Positions 8,195 through 16,879 of a stretch of 50,859 nucleotides of DNA are shown here, piece by piece; within the stretch, counting starts at the first letter, position 1; each line of letters begins with the position of its first letter. The notes under the pieces are model-generated. The model saw only the letters and a list, made by a program, of their open reading frames with translations. It searched no databases and was not told the origin of the DNA. Source of the DNA: Streptomyces virginiae (GTDB taxonomy: Bacteria; Actinomycetota; Actinomycetes; Streptomycetales; Streptomycetaceae); the NCBI RefSeq assembly GCF_000720455.1, contig NZ_JOAK01000038.1, positions 1 through 50,859 of the forward strand. The letters run 5' to 3'. Both the position numbers and the translations under genes were made by a program.

Positions 8195-8422
8195 TCAGAT
8201 GCTGCGCAGGGTGCTCACGCCGCCACCGGTCAGCAGCTCCACGATGCGGTCCCCGGCCGGTTTGCGGACGGCGGCACCGCACTCGGGACAGGTGAAGGAG
8301 TAGAAGGTGGCCCTGCGGCTGCCGCCGATGGCCAGCCGCAGGGCGCCCGCGTCCAGCTCGAAGCGGGCGCCGCACTCGGGACAGGAGGCCTTGAAGGCGA
8401 CGGGCCCGGACGTTGGCGACAT
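8195..8422 (-). CDS. Small double-CPECG zinc-ribbon protein
   Basis: This 75-residue protein has two CPECG motifs, at residues 14-18 and 45-49, separated by about 26 residues. That is a zinc-ribbon (rubredoxin-like knuckle pair) arrangement. The rest, including DRIVELLTGG near the C-terminus, is short and mixed. It starts at ATG 8422, only 14 nt after the pafC stop, with a GAGGGG Shine-Dalgarno sequence, so it is translated from the pafBC transcript. It may be a small regulator or cofactor protein acting with PafBC; that is inference from position only. Confidence 0.75.
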   Translation of the reverse strand: MSPTSGPVAFKASCPECGARFELDAGALRLAIGGSRRATFYSFTCPECGAAVRKPAGDRIVELLTGGGVSTLRSI

Positions 8423-8436
8423 CGACCGCGCCCCCC

Positions 8437-9405
8437 TCAGACCTGTTCCCCGTACCCCGCGAGGGCCTCCCGGGCGGCGCTGCGCGCGCTGTCCGCCAGC
8501 TCGGCGGGAGCCGTGATCCGCCCCTCGCGGCCCAGCCGCAGCGCGAGGCGTCGCAGCGAGCCCGGGTCCGGGGTGCGCAGCGTGATCCGCAGGCCGCCGT
8601 CCGCGAGCTCCTCGGCGCTGTCGTGCGGGTAGTACTCGGCGACCCAGCGTCCGCCCGGTCCCACCTCGACCACGACCTCGGGGTCCTCGGCGGACGGCTG
8701 GACGAGTCCCACCGACAGGTCGCGCGGCTCGATGGCGGGCGGCTCCGCCCGCTCGTCCAGCAGCCGGATCTCGGCGACCCGGTCGAGCCGGAAGGTGCGC
8801 CGGGCCTCGGAGAGGTGGCACCAGCCCTCCATGTAGGTGTGCCCCACCGCGAAGAGCCGGATCGGGTCGACCTCGCGCTCGGTGAGCTCGTCACGGGCCG
8901 GCGAGTAGTAGCGCAGCCACAGCCGGCGGCGTTCGGCGATGGCCCGGTCGACGTCGGCGAAGACCCCGCCCTCGGACTCGAAGGTCACCGACAGCCGGGA
9001 GCTGGCCCCGGCGGCCTCGCCCGCGGCCGCCTCCAGCTTCGCGGTCGCCCGCAGCAGGGCGTCCCGGTCGCTCTCGCGCAGCCCCGGCAGGGTCGCCACC
9101 GCGCGCGCGGCGACCAGCAGCGCGGTCGCCTCGTCGGCGGCGAGCCGCAGCGGCTCGGCGGTGGACTCCCCGGAGGCGTCGGGGTTGCGCCACCAGATGC
9201 GCTCCCCGTCGGTGTCGATGTCGAGCAGGTCCCCGCCCCGGAAGCTGGTCCCGCACATGGGCAGCACGTCGAGGTCCGAGATCAGCTCGTCCTCGGTGAT
9301 GCCGAAGGCACGCGCGACGTCGGCGACGTGCGCACCCGGGCGCTCGCGCAGGTACGTCACCAGGGACAGCATCCGGCGGGTCTGGTCGATGGCGTTGGCA
9401 GCCAT
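8437..9405 (-). CDS. pafC: WYL-domain transcriptional regulator PafC
   Basis: PafC forms a heterodimer with PafB that in mycobacteria activates the RecA-independent DNA-damage regulon. The 322-residue sequence has an N-terminal winged helix (residues 1-70) with HVADVARAFGITEDELISDL as the recognition region, then a WYL domain (about residues 140-235) and a WCX C-terminal domain. The start is ATG 9405, which has a GGGGAG Shine-Dalgarno sequence; the frame extends upstream but that part is not conserved. It follows pafB by 102 nt. Single-strand nucleic acid has been proposed as the WYL ligand. The helicase and RecB-type nuclease in this window carry promoter motifs of the PafBC class. Confidence 0.9.
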   Translation of the reverse strand: MAANAIDQTRRMLSLVTYLRERPGAHVADVARAFGITEDELISDLDVLPMCGTSFRGGDLLDIDTDGERIWWRNPDASGESTAEPLRLAADEATALLVAARAVATLPGLRESDRDALLRATAKLEAAAGEAAGASSRLSVTFESEGGVFADVDRAIAERRRLWLRYYSPARDELTEREVDPIRLFAVGHTYMEGWCHLSEARRTFRLDRVAEIRLLDERAEPPAIEPRDLSVGLVQPSAEDPEVVVEVGPGGRWVAEYYPHDSAEELADGGLRITLRTPDPGSLRRLALRLGREGRITAPAELADSARSAAREALAGYGEQV

Positions 9406-9507
9406 GCTGGTACGTCTCCCCCTCAGGGCACGTCTGTGGATGTCGCGGTTCGAAAAAGGTGCGGCGGCGGACCGGCGCCGCACCGGCGGCGGTTCCGGGA
9501 AAGCCTG

Positions 9508-10464
9508 TCAGGCCCCGGCGACGGCCCGCAGCCGGTCCACCACGTCCGCCCGGAGGTCCGCGGGCCCGACCACGACGACGTCGGGGCCGAACTCCACCAG
9601 CCAGGCGTCGAGACCGTGCCCGTAGGGGATCTCCAGCTCGTCCCAGCCGTCGGTGCCCTCGCGCACCGCCGTGGCCTTGGCCCGCAGCGGGTAGCCCGCC
9701 CCGGCCCGCAGCCGGATCAGCGCGGAGCGGTCCGCGCTCTCCCCGGCCCAGCTCGCCACGGTCTCCCGCACGGTCACCACGTCGGGCACCTCCGCGGTGT
9801 ACTTCGCCGCGCGCGAGCGGACCTTCCCGGTGATCCGGGAGAGCCGGAACACCCGCTCCGCCCCGCGTTCACGGTCGTAGCCGGCCAGGTACCAGTGACC
9901 GCGCCAGCACTCCAGAGCCCACGGCTCCACCTGCCGCGTCTCGGGCCGGGCGGCGGTCGACTTGCGGTAGTCGAAGACCACCGGCCGGCGGTCCCGGCAG
10001 GCCAGCATCAGCGGCTCGAAGGCCGCCTCGTGGACCGGGATGCGCGGCTCGATGGCGCTGTGCTGGCCCTCGTACGGGTTGCCCGCCTCGGGCATCCCGC
10101 CCGCCCGCAGCTTCTGCAGGGCGCCGCTGGCGGCCCCCGCGAGACGGGCCTGCTGCCACACCTTGGCCGCCAGGCCCAGGGCGGCGGCCTCCTCGGCGTC
10201 CAGGGAGACCGGGGGCAGCCGGTTGCTGTCCCGGCGGGCCAAGTAGCCCGTCTCCCCCTCCAGGTTCTCCACCGTCTCGATGACCAGACCGAGTTCGCGC
10301 AGGTCGTCCTTGTCCCGCTCGAACATCCGGTTGAAGGACTCGTCGTTGCCGGCTTCCATGTAGGCCTCGATGGAACCGCGCAACTCGCGCTTGCTCAGCG
10401 GCCGGCGGGTCCCCAGCAGACACAGCGCCAGATTCATCAGCCGCTCGGCCTTGGCAATCGCCAT
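9508..10464 (-). CDS. pafB: WYL-domain transcriptional regulator PafB
   Basis: PafB is the partner of PafC. The 318-residue protein has an N-terminal helix-turn-helix (LLGTRRPLSKRELRGSIEAY, residues 17-36), a WYL domain with the region PVVFDYRK, and a C-terminal WCX domain ending near LVEFGPDVVVVGP. The start is ATG 10464 (MAIAKAERLMNL), with GGGGGATGG upstream; a GTG at 10494 in the same frame is less likely. Its own promoter-like sequence and the upstream FKBP terminator suggest that pafBC is transcribed apart from the FKBP and pafA genes, unlike the contiguous pafABC arrangement of mycobacteria. Confidence 0.9.
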   Translation of the reverse strand: MAIAKAERLMNLALCLLGTRRPLSKRELRGSIEAYMEAGNDESFNRMFERDKDDLRELGLVIETVENLEGETGYLARRDSNRLPPVSLDAEEAAALGLAAKVWQQARLAGAASGALQKLRAGGMPEAGNPYEGQHSAIEPRIPVHEAAFEPLMLACRDRRPVVFDYRKSTAARPETRQVEPWALECWRGHWYLAGYDRERGAERVFRLSRITGKVRSRAAKYTAEVPDVVTVRETVASWAGESADRSALIRLRAGAGYPLRAKATAVREGTDGWDELEIPYGHGLDAWLVEFGPDVVVVGPADLRADVVDRLRAVAGA

Positions 10465-10506
10465 CGACGCCCATCCCCCGTTCTCGACACACACTCGTGA
10501 CCGTTG

Positions 10507-10534
10507 ACCGTACCGCCCCGGCGCTCCCGGACAA
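10507..10534 (-). promoter_or_regulatory. Candidate pafBC promoter
   Basis: On the minus strand TTGTCC (10534-10529) and TACGGT (10512-10507) are separated by 16 nt. This would give a leader of about 36 nt for pafB. The -35 box is next to the T-tract of the FKBP terminator. Confidence 0.4.
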
Positions 10535-10539
10535 AAGCG

Positions 10540-10567
10540 AGGGCCCCCGCCTCACGGCGGGGGCCCT
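10540..10567 (-). terminator. Rho-independent terminator after the cytoplasmic FKBP gene
   Basis: A 12-bp stem (10540-10551 and 10556-10567) with a 4-nt loop is followed on the minus strand by a TTTT run. It is one of the few hairpins here with a clear T-tract, and it separates the FKBP genes from pafBC. Confidence 0.8.
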
Positions 10568-10589
10568 GCACTGCTCGCGGATGTTCCGC

Positions 10590-10970
10590 TCAGCCGACCT
10601 TGACCAGGTCGCAGACGAAGATCAGCGTCTCGCCCGGGGCGATCGCGCCGCCCGCACCACGGTCGCCGTACGCCAGGTGCGCCGGGATGACCAGCTTGCG
10701 GCGGCCGCCGACCTTCATGCCCTGGACACCCTGGTCCCAGCCGCTGATGACCTGACCGACACCGAGCTTGAACTGGAGCGCGGAACCGCGGTTCCAGGAG
10801 GCGTCGAACTCCTCGCCGGTGGAGAAGGCCACGCCCACGTAGTGGACGGCGACCATGTCGCCGGCCTTGGCCTCGGCACCGTCACCCAGCCAGATGTCCT
10901 CGACCACGAGGTCCTTGGGGGCCTCGCCCTCGGGGAAGTCGATCTCGGGCTTTTCGAGCTTGTCGCTCAC
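10590..10970 (-). CDS. Cytoplasmic FKBP-type peptidyl-prolyl cis-trans isomerase
   Basis: This 126-residue single-domain FKBP catalyses prolyl cis-trans isomerisation. The active-site landmarks are present: VHYVGVAFSTGEEFDAS, VISGWDQGVQGM, IPAHLAYG and TLIFVCDLVKV. There is no signal peptide, so it acts in the cytoplasm. It starts at GTG 10970 with a good Shine-Dalgarno sequence (GAGGAG). It follows the lipoprotein FKBP gene by 38 nt on the same strand, forming a two-gene unit closed by the terminator at 10540-10567. It is likely a general folding catalyst; a link to PafA is suggested only by position. Confidence 0.94.
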   Translation of the reverse strand: MSDKLEKPEIDFPEGEAPKDLVVEDIWLGDGAEAKAGDMVAVHYVGVAFSTGEEFDASWNRGSALQFKLGVGQVISGWDQGVQGMKVGGRRKLVIPAHLAYGDRGAGGAIAPGETLIFVCDLVKVG

Positions 10971-11008
10971 GGAACTGCTCCTCAAACTATGGGACAACCG
11001 GGACAGTC

Positions 11009-11950
11009 TTACACCACCGCGAGGATGTCGAGGCTGAAGACCAGCGTCGAGTTCGCCGGGATGGTCCCCTGCTCCTTGTCGCCGAAGCCCATGTCCGGCG
11101 GGATCACCAGCAGGATGCGGCTGCCGACCTTCTTGCCGACGATGCCCTCCTTGAGGCCCTTCACCTGAAGCTGCTCCAGCGGCCAGGTCACCGACTGGTC
11201 GGAGGTGTAGGTGCTCTCGAAGGTCTTGTCGTCCTTCCAGGTCTTGCCGTGGAACTTGACGACGACGCTGTTCTTGTCCGTCACCGCCGGACCGTCGCCC
11301 TCCAGGACGTAGTTCGACACCAGCTTCGCCGGCGGGGTGACGTCCTTCGGGACGGCCACGGAGACTTCCTTGCCGTCCGTGTTCGTACCGACCTTCGGCA
11401 GGTCCTTGTTGTCCTGGGCGACTTCCTTGCCCGTGGCCGAGACCGGGACCGTGGCACCCTTGACGATGTCCACGACGAACACCAGCGTGGCGTTCCCCTT
11501 GATCTTCGGCGGCGAACCCTGCGCGCCGTAGCCGAGGTCCGGCGGGATCACCAGCTCGACACGGCTGCCGACCTTCTGGCCCTCGAGGCCCTGGTCCCAG
11601 CCCTTGATGACGGCGCCCGCGCCGATCGTCACGTCGAACGGCTGGCCCTTGCCGAAGCTCTGGTCGAACGGCTCGGTACCGTCCCACACCTGGCCGTAGT
11701 AGTTGACCTGGGCGATGTCGCCCTTCTTCAGCGCCGGGCCGGTGCCCTCCTTGACGGTCACCACCTTCAGCTCCTTGGGCGGCTCGCCCTTCCCCTTCGA
11801 CAGGGTGGGCGTCTCCCCGAACTCGGCACCCTTCGTGATCGCGGGCGCTCCGTTCTTCATCTGGGCGGAGTCGGAGCCGCTGTCGTCGCCACACGCCGCT
11901 GTCGACAGCAGCAGAAGGGGTACGACAAGCAGGCCGGCAAGTCGGCGCAC
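11009..11950 (-). CDS. Lipoprotein with two FKBP-type prolyl isomerase domains
   Basis: The 313-residue precursor starts at GTG 11950 with the Shine-Dalgarno sequence GAGGAA. Its signal peptide ends in the lipobox LSTAAC, with the lipid-modified cysteine at residue 20. Two FKBP domains follow, at about residues 70-155 and 205-313. The first is complete (YYGQVWDGTEPFDQSF, VIKGWDQGLEGQKVGS, PDLGYGAQG). The second is more divergent (VKFHGKTWKDDKTFESTY, PDMGFGDKEQGTIPANSTL) and may bind proteins rather than isomerise prolines. It would fold exported proteins at the outer membrane face. The tandem FKBP layout is common in Streptomyces. Confidence 0.92.
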   Translation of the reverse strand: MRRLAGLLVVPLLLLSTAACGDDSGSDSAQMKNGAPAITKGAEFGETPTLSKGKGEPPKELKVVTVKEGTGPALKKGDIAQVNYYGQVWDGTEPFDQSFGKGQPFDVTIGAGAVIKGWDQGLEGQKVGSRVELVIPPDLGYGAQGSPPKIKGNATLVFVVDIVKGATVPVSATGKEVAQDNKDLPKVGTNTDGKEVSVAVPKDVTPPAKLVSNYVLEGDGPAVTDKNSVVVKFHGKTWKDDKTFESTYTSDQSVTWPLEQLQVKGLKEGIVGKKVGSRILLVIPPDMGFGDKEQGTIPANSTLVFSLDILAVV

Positions 11951-12004
11951 GTGTTCCTCAGATCTCAGACGGCAAGGCGGTCGCCCGCCACTCTAAGCCG
12001 TGCG

Positions 12005-12037
12005 CAGGGCCCCGTACGAGAGACGTACGGGGCCCTG
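12005..12037 (-). terminator. Hairpin terminator between pafA and the FKBP lipoprotein
   Basis: A perfect 14-bp stem (12005-12018 and 12024-12037) with a 5-nt loop lies 29 nt beyond the pafA stop on the minus strand. There is no T-tract. Confidence 0.7.
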
Positions 12038-12065
12038 GCGAGATGTGGGACGTCACACCGACCGC

Positions 12066-13427
12066 CTACATACCGGCGATCAGCTTCTCCACACGGTCGT
12101 CCACCGACCGGAACGGGTCCTTGCACAGCACCGTCCGCTGCGCCTGGTCATTGAGCTTCAGGTGCACCCAGTCGACCGTGAAGTCCCGCCGCTGCTCCTG
12201 CGCACGGCGGATGAAGTCGCCGCGCAGCCGCGCCCTCGTCGTCTGCGGGGGCACCGACTTGCCCTCGAAGATCTTGAGGTCGTTGCAGATCCGCGCCGCC
12301 TGCCCCTTGCGCTCCAGCAGGTAGTACAGCCCGCGCCGGCGATGGATGTCGTGGTAGGCGAGGTCTATCTGAGCCACCCGCGGATTCGACATGGTCATGT
12401 TGTGCTTGCCCCGGTACCGCTCGATCAGCTGGTACTTCATGACCCAGTCGATCTCGGTGCCGATCCGGTCGAGGTCCTCCGCCTCGATCGCGTCCAGCGT
12501 GCGGCCCCACAGCTCCAGCACCTGGTCCACCACGCCGGTACGGATGCCCCGGCGCTCGGCGAAGTCCACCGCCTTGTCGTAGTACTCCCGCTGGATCTCC
12601 AGCGCTGAGGCCTCCCGGCCGGACGCCAGGCGCACCTTGCGCTGGCCCGTGATGTCGTGGCTGACCTCGCGGATCGCCCGGATCGGGTTCTCCAGGGTCA
12701 GGTCCCGCATCACCGTGCCCGCCTCGATCATGCGCAGCACCAGGTCGGTCGCCCCGACCTTCAGCAGCATGGTCGTCTCGGACATGTTCGAGTCGCCCAC
12801 GATCACGTGGAGGCGGCGGTACCGCTCCGCGTCCGCGTGCGGCTCGTCACGCGTGTTGATGATCGGCCGGGAACGCGTCGTCGCTGAGCTGACGCCCTCC
12901 CAGATGTGCTCGGCCCGTTGGCTCACGCAGTAGACCGCGCCCCGAGGGGTCTGCAGCACCTTGCCGGCACCGCAGATCAGCTGCCGCGTGACGAGGAACG
13001 GAATGAGAATGTCCGCCAGGCGGGAGAATTCCCCGTGCCGGGCCACCAGGTAGTTCTCGTGGCAGCCGTACGAGTTGCCCGCCGAGTCGGTGTTGTTCTT
13101 GAAGAGATAGACGTCGCCCGCGATTCCCTCCTCGTGCAGGCGGCGTTCGGCGTCGACGAGCAGTCCTTCGAGAATGCGCTCGCCTGCTTTGTCGTGCGTG
13201 ACCAACTCGGTCACGTTGTCGCATTCGGGAGTTGCATATTCCGGATGCGAACCCACGTCGAGGTACAGGCGGGCGCCGTTCCGCAGGAAGACATTGCTGC
13301 TGCGGCCCCATGACACGACACGGCGGAAGAGGTAGCGCGCCACTTCGTCAGGAGACAGTCGGCGCTGTCCCCTGAACGTGCACGTGACGCCGTACTCGTT
13401 CTCCAGCCCGAAAATGCGGCGGTCCAT
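12066..13427 (-). CDS. pafA: Pup--protein ligase PafA
   Basis: PafA uses ATP to activate the C-terminal glutamate of Pup and attach it by an isopeptide bond to substrate lysines. The 453-residue sequence is full length and shows the glutamine-synthetase-like fold: the N-terminal FGLENEYGV with catalytic acidic residues, [36 protein letters not shown], and the [13 protein letters not shown] nucleotide/metal region. The start is ATG 13427, with TAATGT 6 nt upstream and no Shine-Dalgarno sequence, so it is probably leaderless. Its relative Dop lies 5.3 kb upstream in the same orientation. Pup here ends in Glu, so PafA can use it without prior deamidation. Confidence 0.97.
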   Translation of the reverse strand: MDRRIFGLENEYGVTCTFRGQRRLSPDEVARYLFRRVVSWGRSSNVFLRNGARLYLDVGSHPEYATPECDNVTELVTHDKAGERILEGLLVDAERRLHEEGIAGDVYLFKNNTDSAGNSYGCHENYLVARHGEFSRLADILIPFLVTRQLICGAGKVLQTPRGAVYCVSQRAEHIWEGVSSATTRSRPIINTRDEPHADAERYRRLHVIVGDSNMSETTMLLKVGATDLVLRMIEAGTVMRDLTLENPIRAIREVSHDITGQRKVRLASGREASALEIQREYYDKAVDFAERRGIRTGVVDQVLELWGRTLDAIEAEDLDRIGTEIDWVMKYQLIERYRGKHNMTMSNPRVAQIDLAYHDIHRRRGLYYLLERKGQAARICNDLKIFEGKSVPPQTTRARLRGDFIRRAQEQRRDFTVDWVHLKLNDQAQRTVLCKDPFRSVDDRVEKLIAGM

Positions 13428-13433
13428 GACTGA

Positions 13434-13439
13434 ACATTA
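13434..13439 (-). promoter_or_regulatory. Candidate -10 hexamer (TAATGT) of pafA, leaderless
   Basis: TAATGT on the minus strand lies 6 nt before the pafA ATG. No Shine-Dalgarno sequence is present. Confidence 0.5.
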
Positions 13440-13501
13440 CGCCTTCTGCCCTCTTCTGAAACCGGGTTCGCAGCCGCCGTTTCGATCAGTTCCCCCGAGC
13501 A

Positions 13502-13519
13502 GGCCGCCGAACGGCGGCC
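13502..13519 (-). terminator. Hairpin after the MFS gene
   Basis: The 8-bp stem GGCCGCCG / CGGCGGCC with a 2-nt loop lies about 50 nt beyond the MFS stop codon. Confidence 0.4.
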
Positions 13520-13567
13520 CGGAGCCCCGCGAACACCACGGGCGCGCCGCACCGACGCGCCCGCCCG

Positions 13568-14830
13568 TCACTGCGCCGACCGGGCCTGCGGAGCCACCTC
13601 GCCGGAGCCGTCCGGCACTCCCGGAGCCGAACCCGCCACCGCACGGCTGTGACCCGCAGTTGACAGCACCCCCTGAGTCACCATCAGCACCAGCAGCGCC
13701 GAACCGCCCGCGGCACACGCCACGCCGAAGCCCCACGCCGTGCCCCCCAGCTCCACCGCCGGACCCGCCGCCGCCGTACCGATCGCCGCACCCACCCCGA
13801 AGAAGGTGACCAGCCACGAGAACGCCTCCGTCACCGTGCCCGTCGGCGCGTGCCGGTCCACCACGATGAACGCGCACGCCAGGGCCGGCGCCAGGAACAC
13901 CCCCGACACCGCCGCCAGGGCCGTCATCGCCACCGGCCCCGGAGTCAGCAGCAACGGCAGGTAGCCGACCGCGAGCAGCGCCACCAGCAGCCGCAGCCGC
14001 CGCTCGGGCGCACCCGCCCACTGCCGCGCACCGTAGAACACACCGCCGATCAGCGCGCCCAGGCCCAGCGCCGCCATCAGCCAGCCGTACACCGCCTGGC
14101 CGCCGTGGCCGTCCGCGTACGCCACCCCGGCCACCGTGATGGAACCCAGCGCCATCCCCACGAAGAAGAACGAACCCAGCAGCGCCAGCAGCCCGCGCGA
14201 GCGCAGGGCCCCCAGCCAGTGCGCCTCCCGCGGCTGCGAACGCCACGTCCGCGACGGCTCGCTGACCACGACCGACAGCGCGCCCAGCACCCCGATCGCG
14301 TTCAGCGCCAGCAGCGCCCCGGCCGGCGACCACACCGCCACGAACAACGTCACCAGCAGCGGACCGACGGTGAACATGACCTCCTGGGCCACCGCGTCCA
14401 TCGCGTACGCCGCGTGCACCTTCTCCTCACGCCCCCCCAGCACGCTCGGCCACAGGGCCCGCAGACCGCCCTCCAGCGGAGGCGTGAAGAGCCCGCCGAC
14501 CACCACGGCGGCGTACGCCGCGACCACCGAGCCGGTGCCCGCCAGCGCCAGCCACACCATTCCGAGCGCGGACAGCAGCGCCGCCGGCAGCTGCACCCTC
14601 GGCTGCCCGAACAGGTCCACCGCCCGCCCGAGCAGCGGCTGACCCACCGCGTTCGCCAGCCCGTACACGGCGGCCAGCGCCCCCGCCAGGCTGTAGCTGC
14701 CGCCCTCCGCGCGCGTGAACAGCACGATCGCGATCGGCGCGGTGGCGTTCGGCAGCCTGCCGACGAGCGTGCCCACCAGCAGCCTCGCGGCGTGCCGGGT
14801 CCCCAGCAGCTCCGCGTATCCCGCGGCCAT
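13568..14830 (-). CDS. Major facilitator superfamily transporter (exporter-like)
   Basis: This 420-residue protein has about twelve hydrophobic segments and the MFS loop motif between helices 2 and 3 (GQPLLGRAVDLFGQPR). The second half has the usual linker (SEPSRTWRSQPREAH) and another six spans. It resembles the drug/sugar-efflux-like MFS proteins of Streptomyces; the substrate is unknown. The start is ATG 14830 with the Shine-Dalgarno sequence AAGGGGG 7 nt upstream; the frame extends further but without a plausible start site. It is divergent from a LacI-family regulator gene 135 nt away, and the shared gap holds inverted repeats, so regulator control of the transporter is likely. The C-terminal tail is short and polar. 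Confidence 0.88.
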   Translation of the reverse strand: MAAGYAELLGTRHAARLLVGTLVGRLPNATAPIAIVLFTRAEGGSYSLAGALAAVYGLANAVGQPLLGRAVDLFGQPRVQLPAALLSALGMVWLALAGTGSVVAAYAAVVVGGLFTPPLEGGLRALWPSVLGGREEKVHAAYAMDAVAQEVMFTVGPLLVTLFVAVWSPAGALLALNAIGVLGALSVVVSEPSRTWRSQPREAHWLGALRSRGLLALLGSFFFVGMALGSITVAGVAYADGHGGQAVYGWLMAALGLGALIGGVFYGARQWAGAPERRLRLLVALLAVGYLPLLLTPGPVAMTALAAVSGVFLAPALACAFIVVDRHAPTGTVTEAFSWLVTFFGVGAAIGTAAAGPAVELGGTAWGFGVACAAGGSALLVLMVTQGVLSTAGHSRAVAGSAPGVPDGSGEVAPQARSAQ

Positions 14831-14864
14831 GTCGGCCCCCTTCTGCCCGGACCCAGCCGGGGTA

Positions 14865-14893
14865 ATACGTATAACTTGACGCGTCATACGTAC
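14865..14893. promoter_or_regulatory. Dyad-rich candidate operator between MFS and LacI genes
   Basis: ATACGTAT (14865-14872) and ATACGTAC (14886-14893) are separated by 13 nt, and the perfect palindrome TGACGCGTCA occupies 14877-14886. The site is AT-rich for this genome and lies in the divergent promoter region 35 nt from the MFS start. A LacI-family dimer is the natural candidate ligand. Confidence 0.45.
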
Positions 14894-14965
14894 CATGGCC
14901 ACAGTCCACGGGTCCACCCCACGGACCACGAAACCACCCCTGACCTCGCACTACAGGAGCCCCGT

Positions 14966-15970
14966 GTGACGAGACCCACCAGCCGGGACGTGGCCACCGC
15001 CGCCGGGGTCTCCCAGGCCACCGTCTCCCTCGTCCTCGGCGACAAATGGCCCGGCCGCGTCTCCGAACGCACCGCCGCCCTCGTCCGCGAAACCGCCACC
15101 CGGCTCGGCTACCGCCCCAACCTCGCCGCCCGCAACCTCCGCCTCGGCTCCACCCGCACCGCCCTCCTCGTCGTCCCCGCCCTCACCAACGAGTTCTTCG
15201 CCCGCGTCTACACCGGCGCCGCCCGCGTCGCCGCCGAACACGGCTTCGGCGTCGTCCTCTACCCCTCCCCCGACGGCACCGGCCCCGCCCGCGACCCCTT
15301 CGCCTCCGCCCGCGCCGCCCTCGACGGCGTCATCGCCTCCTCCATGGCCGCCCACGCCCTCCACGCCATCGGCGGCGACACCCTCCCCCTCGTCATGCTC
15401 GACAGCGACCCCCGCGCCGCAGGCTCCGCCGCCCACGTCAACCTCGCCATGGCCGACGGCATGCGCCAGGTCACCCAACACCTCCTCGCCCTCGGCCACC
15501 GGCGCTTCCTCCACCTCGCCTCCGCCGTCGACTCCTGGACCTTCGACACCCGCGCAGAAGCCCTCACGACCCTCCTGGGCCCCGGCACCGAGCTGCGCAC
15601 CGTACGGTCCCCCCTCACCGCCGACGACGCCCGTACGGCCATGGAGGCCGCCCTCGCGGCCCCCGGGGGCCGGCCCACCGCCATCGTCTGCGACGACGAC
15701 ATCCTCGCCGCCGGCGCCTGCAAGGCCGCCCGCCGCCTCGGCCTGCGCGTCCCCGAGGACCTCTCCGTCACCGGCTTCGACGACCTCGCCCTCGCCACCG
15801 CCGTCGAACCCGAGCTCACCACCGTCCACCTCCCCGCCGAACGCGTCGGCGAACAGGGCATGACCGCCCTCCTCGCCGTCCTCGAAGGCACCCCCTGGAC
15901 CGCCCCCGACATCCCCGTCACCCTCGTCGTCCGCGACTCCACGGGCCCGGCCCCCACCCCGGCCCCGTAG
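14966..15970 (+). CDS. LacI-family transcriptional regulator
   Basis: This 334-residue protein has the LacI/GalR plan: an N-terminal helix-turn-helix and hinge (TSRDVATAAGVSQATVSLVL, residues 4-23; YRPNLAARNLR for the hinge) followed by a periplasmic-binding-protein-like ligand domain to the C-terminus (FDDLALATAVEPELTTV near the end). It would bind DNA as a dimer and respond to a small molecule, usually a sugar. The GTG start has an AGGAG Shine-Dalgarno sequence 6 nt upstream. It is divergent from the MFS gene, its likely target. Third codon positions are almost all C, giving a markedly C-rich coding strand. Confidence 0.92.
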   Translation: MTRPTSRDVATAAGVSQATVSLVLGDKWPGRVSERTAALVRETATRLGYRPNLAARNLRLGSTRTALLVVPALTNEFFARVYTGAARVAAEHGFGVVLYPSPDGTGPARDPFASARAALDGVIASSMAAHALHAIGGDTLPLVMLDSDPRAAGSAAHVNLAMADGMRQVTQHLLALGHRRFLHLASAVDSWTFDTRAEALTTLLGPGTELRTVRSPLTADDARTAMEAALAAPGGRPTAIVCDDDILAAGACKAARRLGLRVPEDLSVTGFDDLALATAVEPELTTVHLPAERVGEQGMTALLAVLEGTPWTAPDIPVTLVVRDSTGPAPTPAP

Positions 15971-15999
15971 GGGGACCTCCCGCCCCCGGACACGACGAA

Positions 16000-16033
16000 G
16001 CCCCGGCCACCCCCCAGAGGGGGCGACCGGGGC
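16000..16033. terminator. Hairpin between lacI-type gene and prcA
   Basis: Outer arms 16000-16006 and 16027-16033 pair perfectly, and an inner C5/G5 pair (16011-16015 and 16019-16023) extends the stem. It lies between convergent genes and can serve both. Confidence 0.65.
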
Positions 16034-16068
16034 CGCAACACGTCCTGCCCTGCGTCCTACTCGGCGTC

Positions 16069-16833
16069 CTACTCGGCGTCGTCCTCCGGCGCCTCGTCGT
16101 TCGACACCGCGTCCGCCTGCGCGGCGGCCGGCACGTCCGCCTCCAGCAGCCGCGACAGCTGCCGGCCCCGGATCCGCTTGAACTTGCGCTGCTGCGACCG
16201 CGTCCGGTCCAGCACCGCCACCTCCAGCCGCTCGGCCGGAATCGCCTTGTCGGCACCGTTGGCCTGGCTGGACAACGCCGCCACCGCCAGCTTCAGCGCC
16301 TCCGACAGCGTCATCCCGTCCTGGTGGCGCTGGTCCAGGTAGGTGCTGATCTGCTCGGCGTTGCCGCCGACCGCGACCGAGCCGTGCTCGTCCACGATCG
16401 AACCGTCGTGCGGCAGCCGGTAGATCTGGTCACCGGCGGCCGTCGCACCGACCTCCGCCACCACGAGCTCCACCTCGTACGGCTTCTCACCGGCCGAGGA
16501 GAAGATGGTGCCGAGGGTCTGCGCGTACACGTTGGCCAGCCCACGCGCCGTCACATCGTCACGGTCGTAGGTGTATCCGCGCAGATCCGCGTACCGCACA
16601 CCGCCGATCCGCAGGTTCTCGTACTCGTTGTACTTGCCGGCGGCCGCGAAGCCGATCCGGTCGTAGATCTCGCTGAACTTGTGCAGCGCACGGGACGGGT
16701 TCTCGCCGACGAACACGATGCCGTCGGCGTACTGCAGCACGACAAGGCTGCGACCGCGGGCGATGCCCTTCCGGGCGTATTCCGCCCGGTCGGCCATGGC
16801 CTGCTGGGGTGACACATAGAACGGAGTCGACAC
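16069..16833 (-). CDS. prcA: 20S proteasome alpha subunit
   Basis: PrcA forms the outer rings of the 20S proteasome and gates access of substrates delivered by ARC. The 254-residue sequence shows the alpha-subunit N-terminal gate segment ([20 protein letters not shown]), the core [23 protein letters not shown], and an acidic C-terminal tail ending DDAE. There is no propeptide or catalytic Thr, as expected. It starts at GTG 16833 with an AAGGGAC Shine-Dalgarno sequence. It follows prcB by 46 nt and is the last gene of the pup-endonuclease-prcB-prcA unit. Confidence 0.96.
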   Translation of the reverse strand: MSTPFYVSPQQAMADRAEYARKGIARGRSLVVLQYADGIVFVGENPSRALHKFSEIYDRIGFAAAGKYNEYENLRIGGVRYADLRGYTYDRDDVTARGLANVYAQTLGTIFSSAGEKPYEVELVVAEVGATAAGDQIYRLPHDGSIVDEHGSVAVGGNAEQISTYLDQRHQDGMTLSEALKLAVAALSSQANGADKAIPAERLEVAVLDRTRSQQRKFKRIRGRQLSRLLEADVPAAAQADAVSNDEAPEDDAE

Positions 16834-16879
16834 CGGCTGTCCGTCCCTTTCTTCTGGGCTCCTACGGGGCGACGGATGG

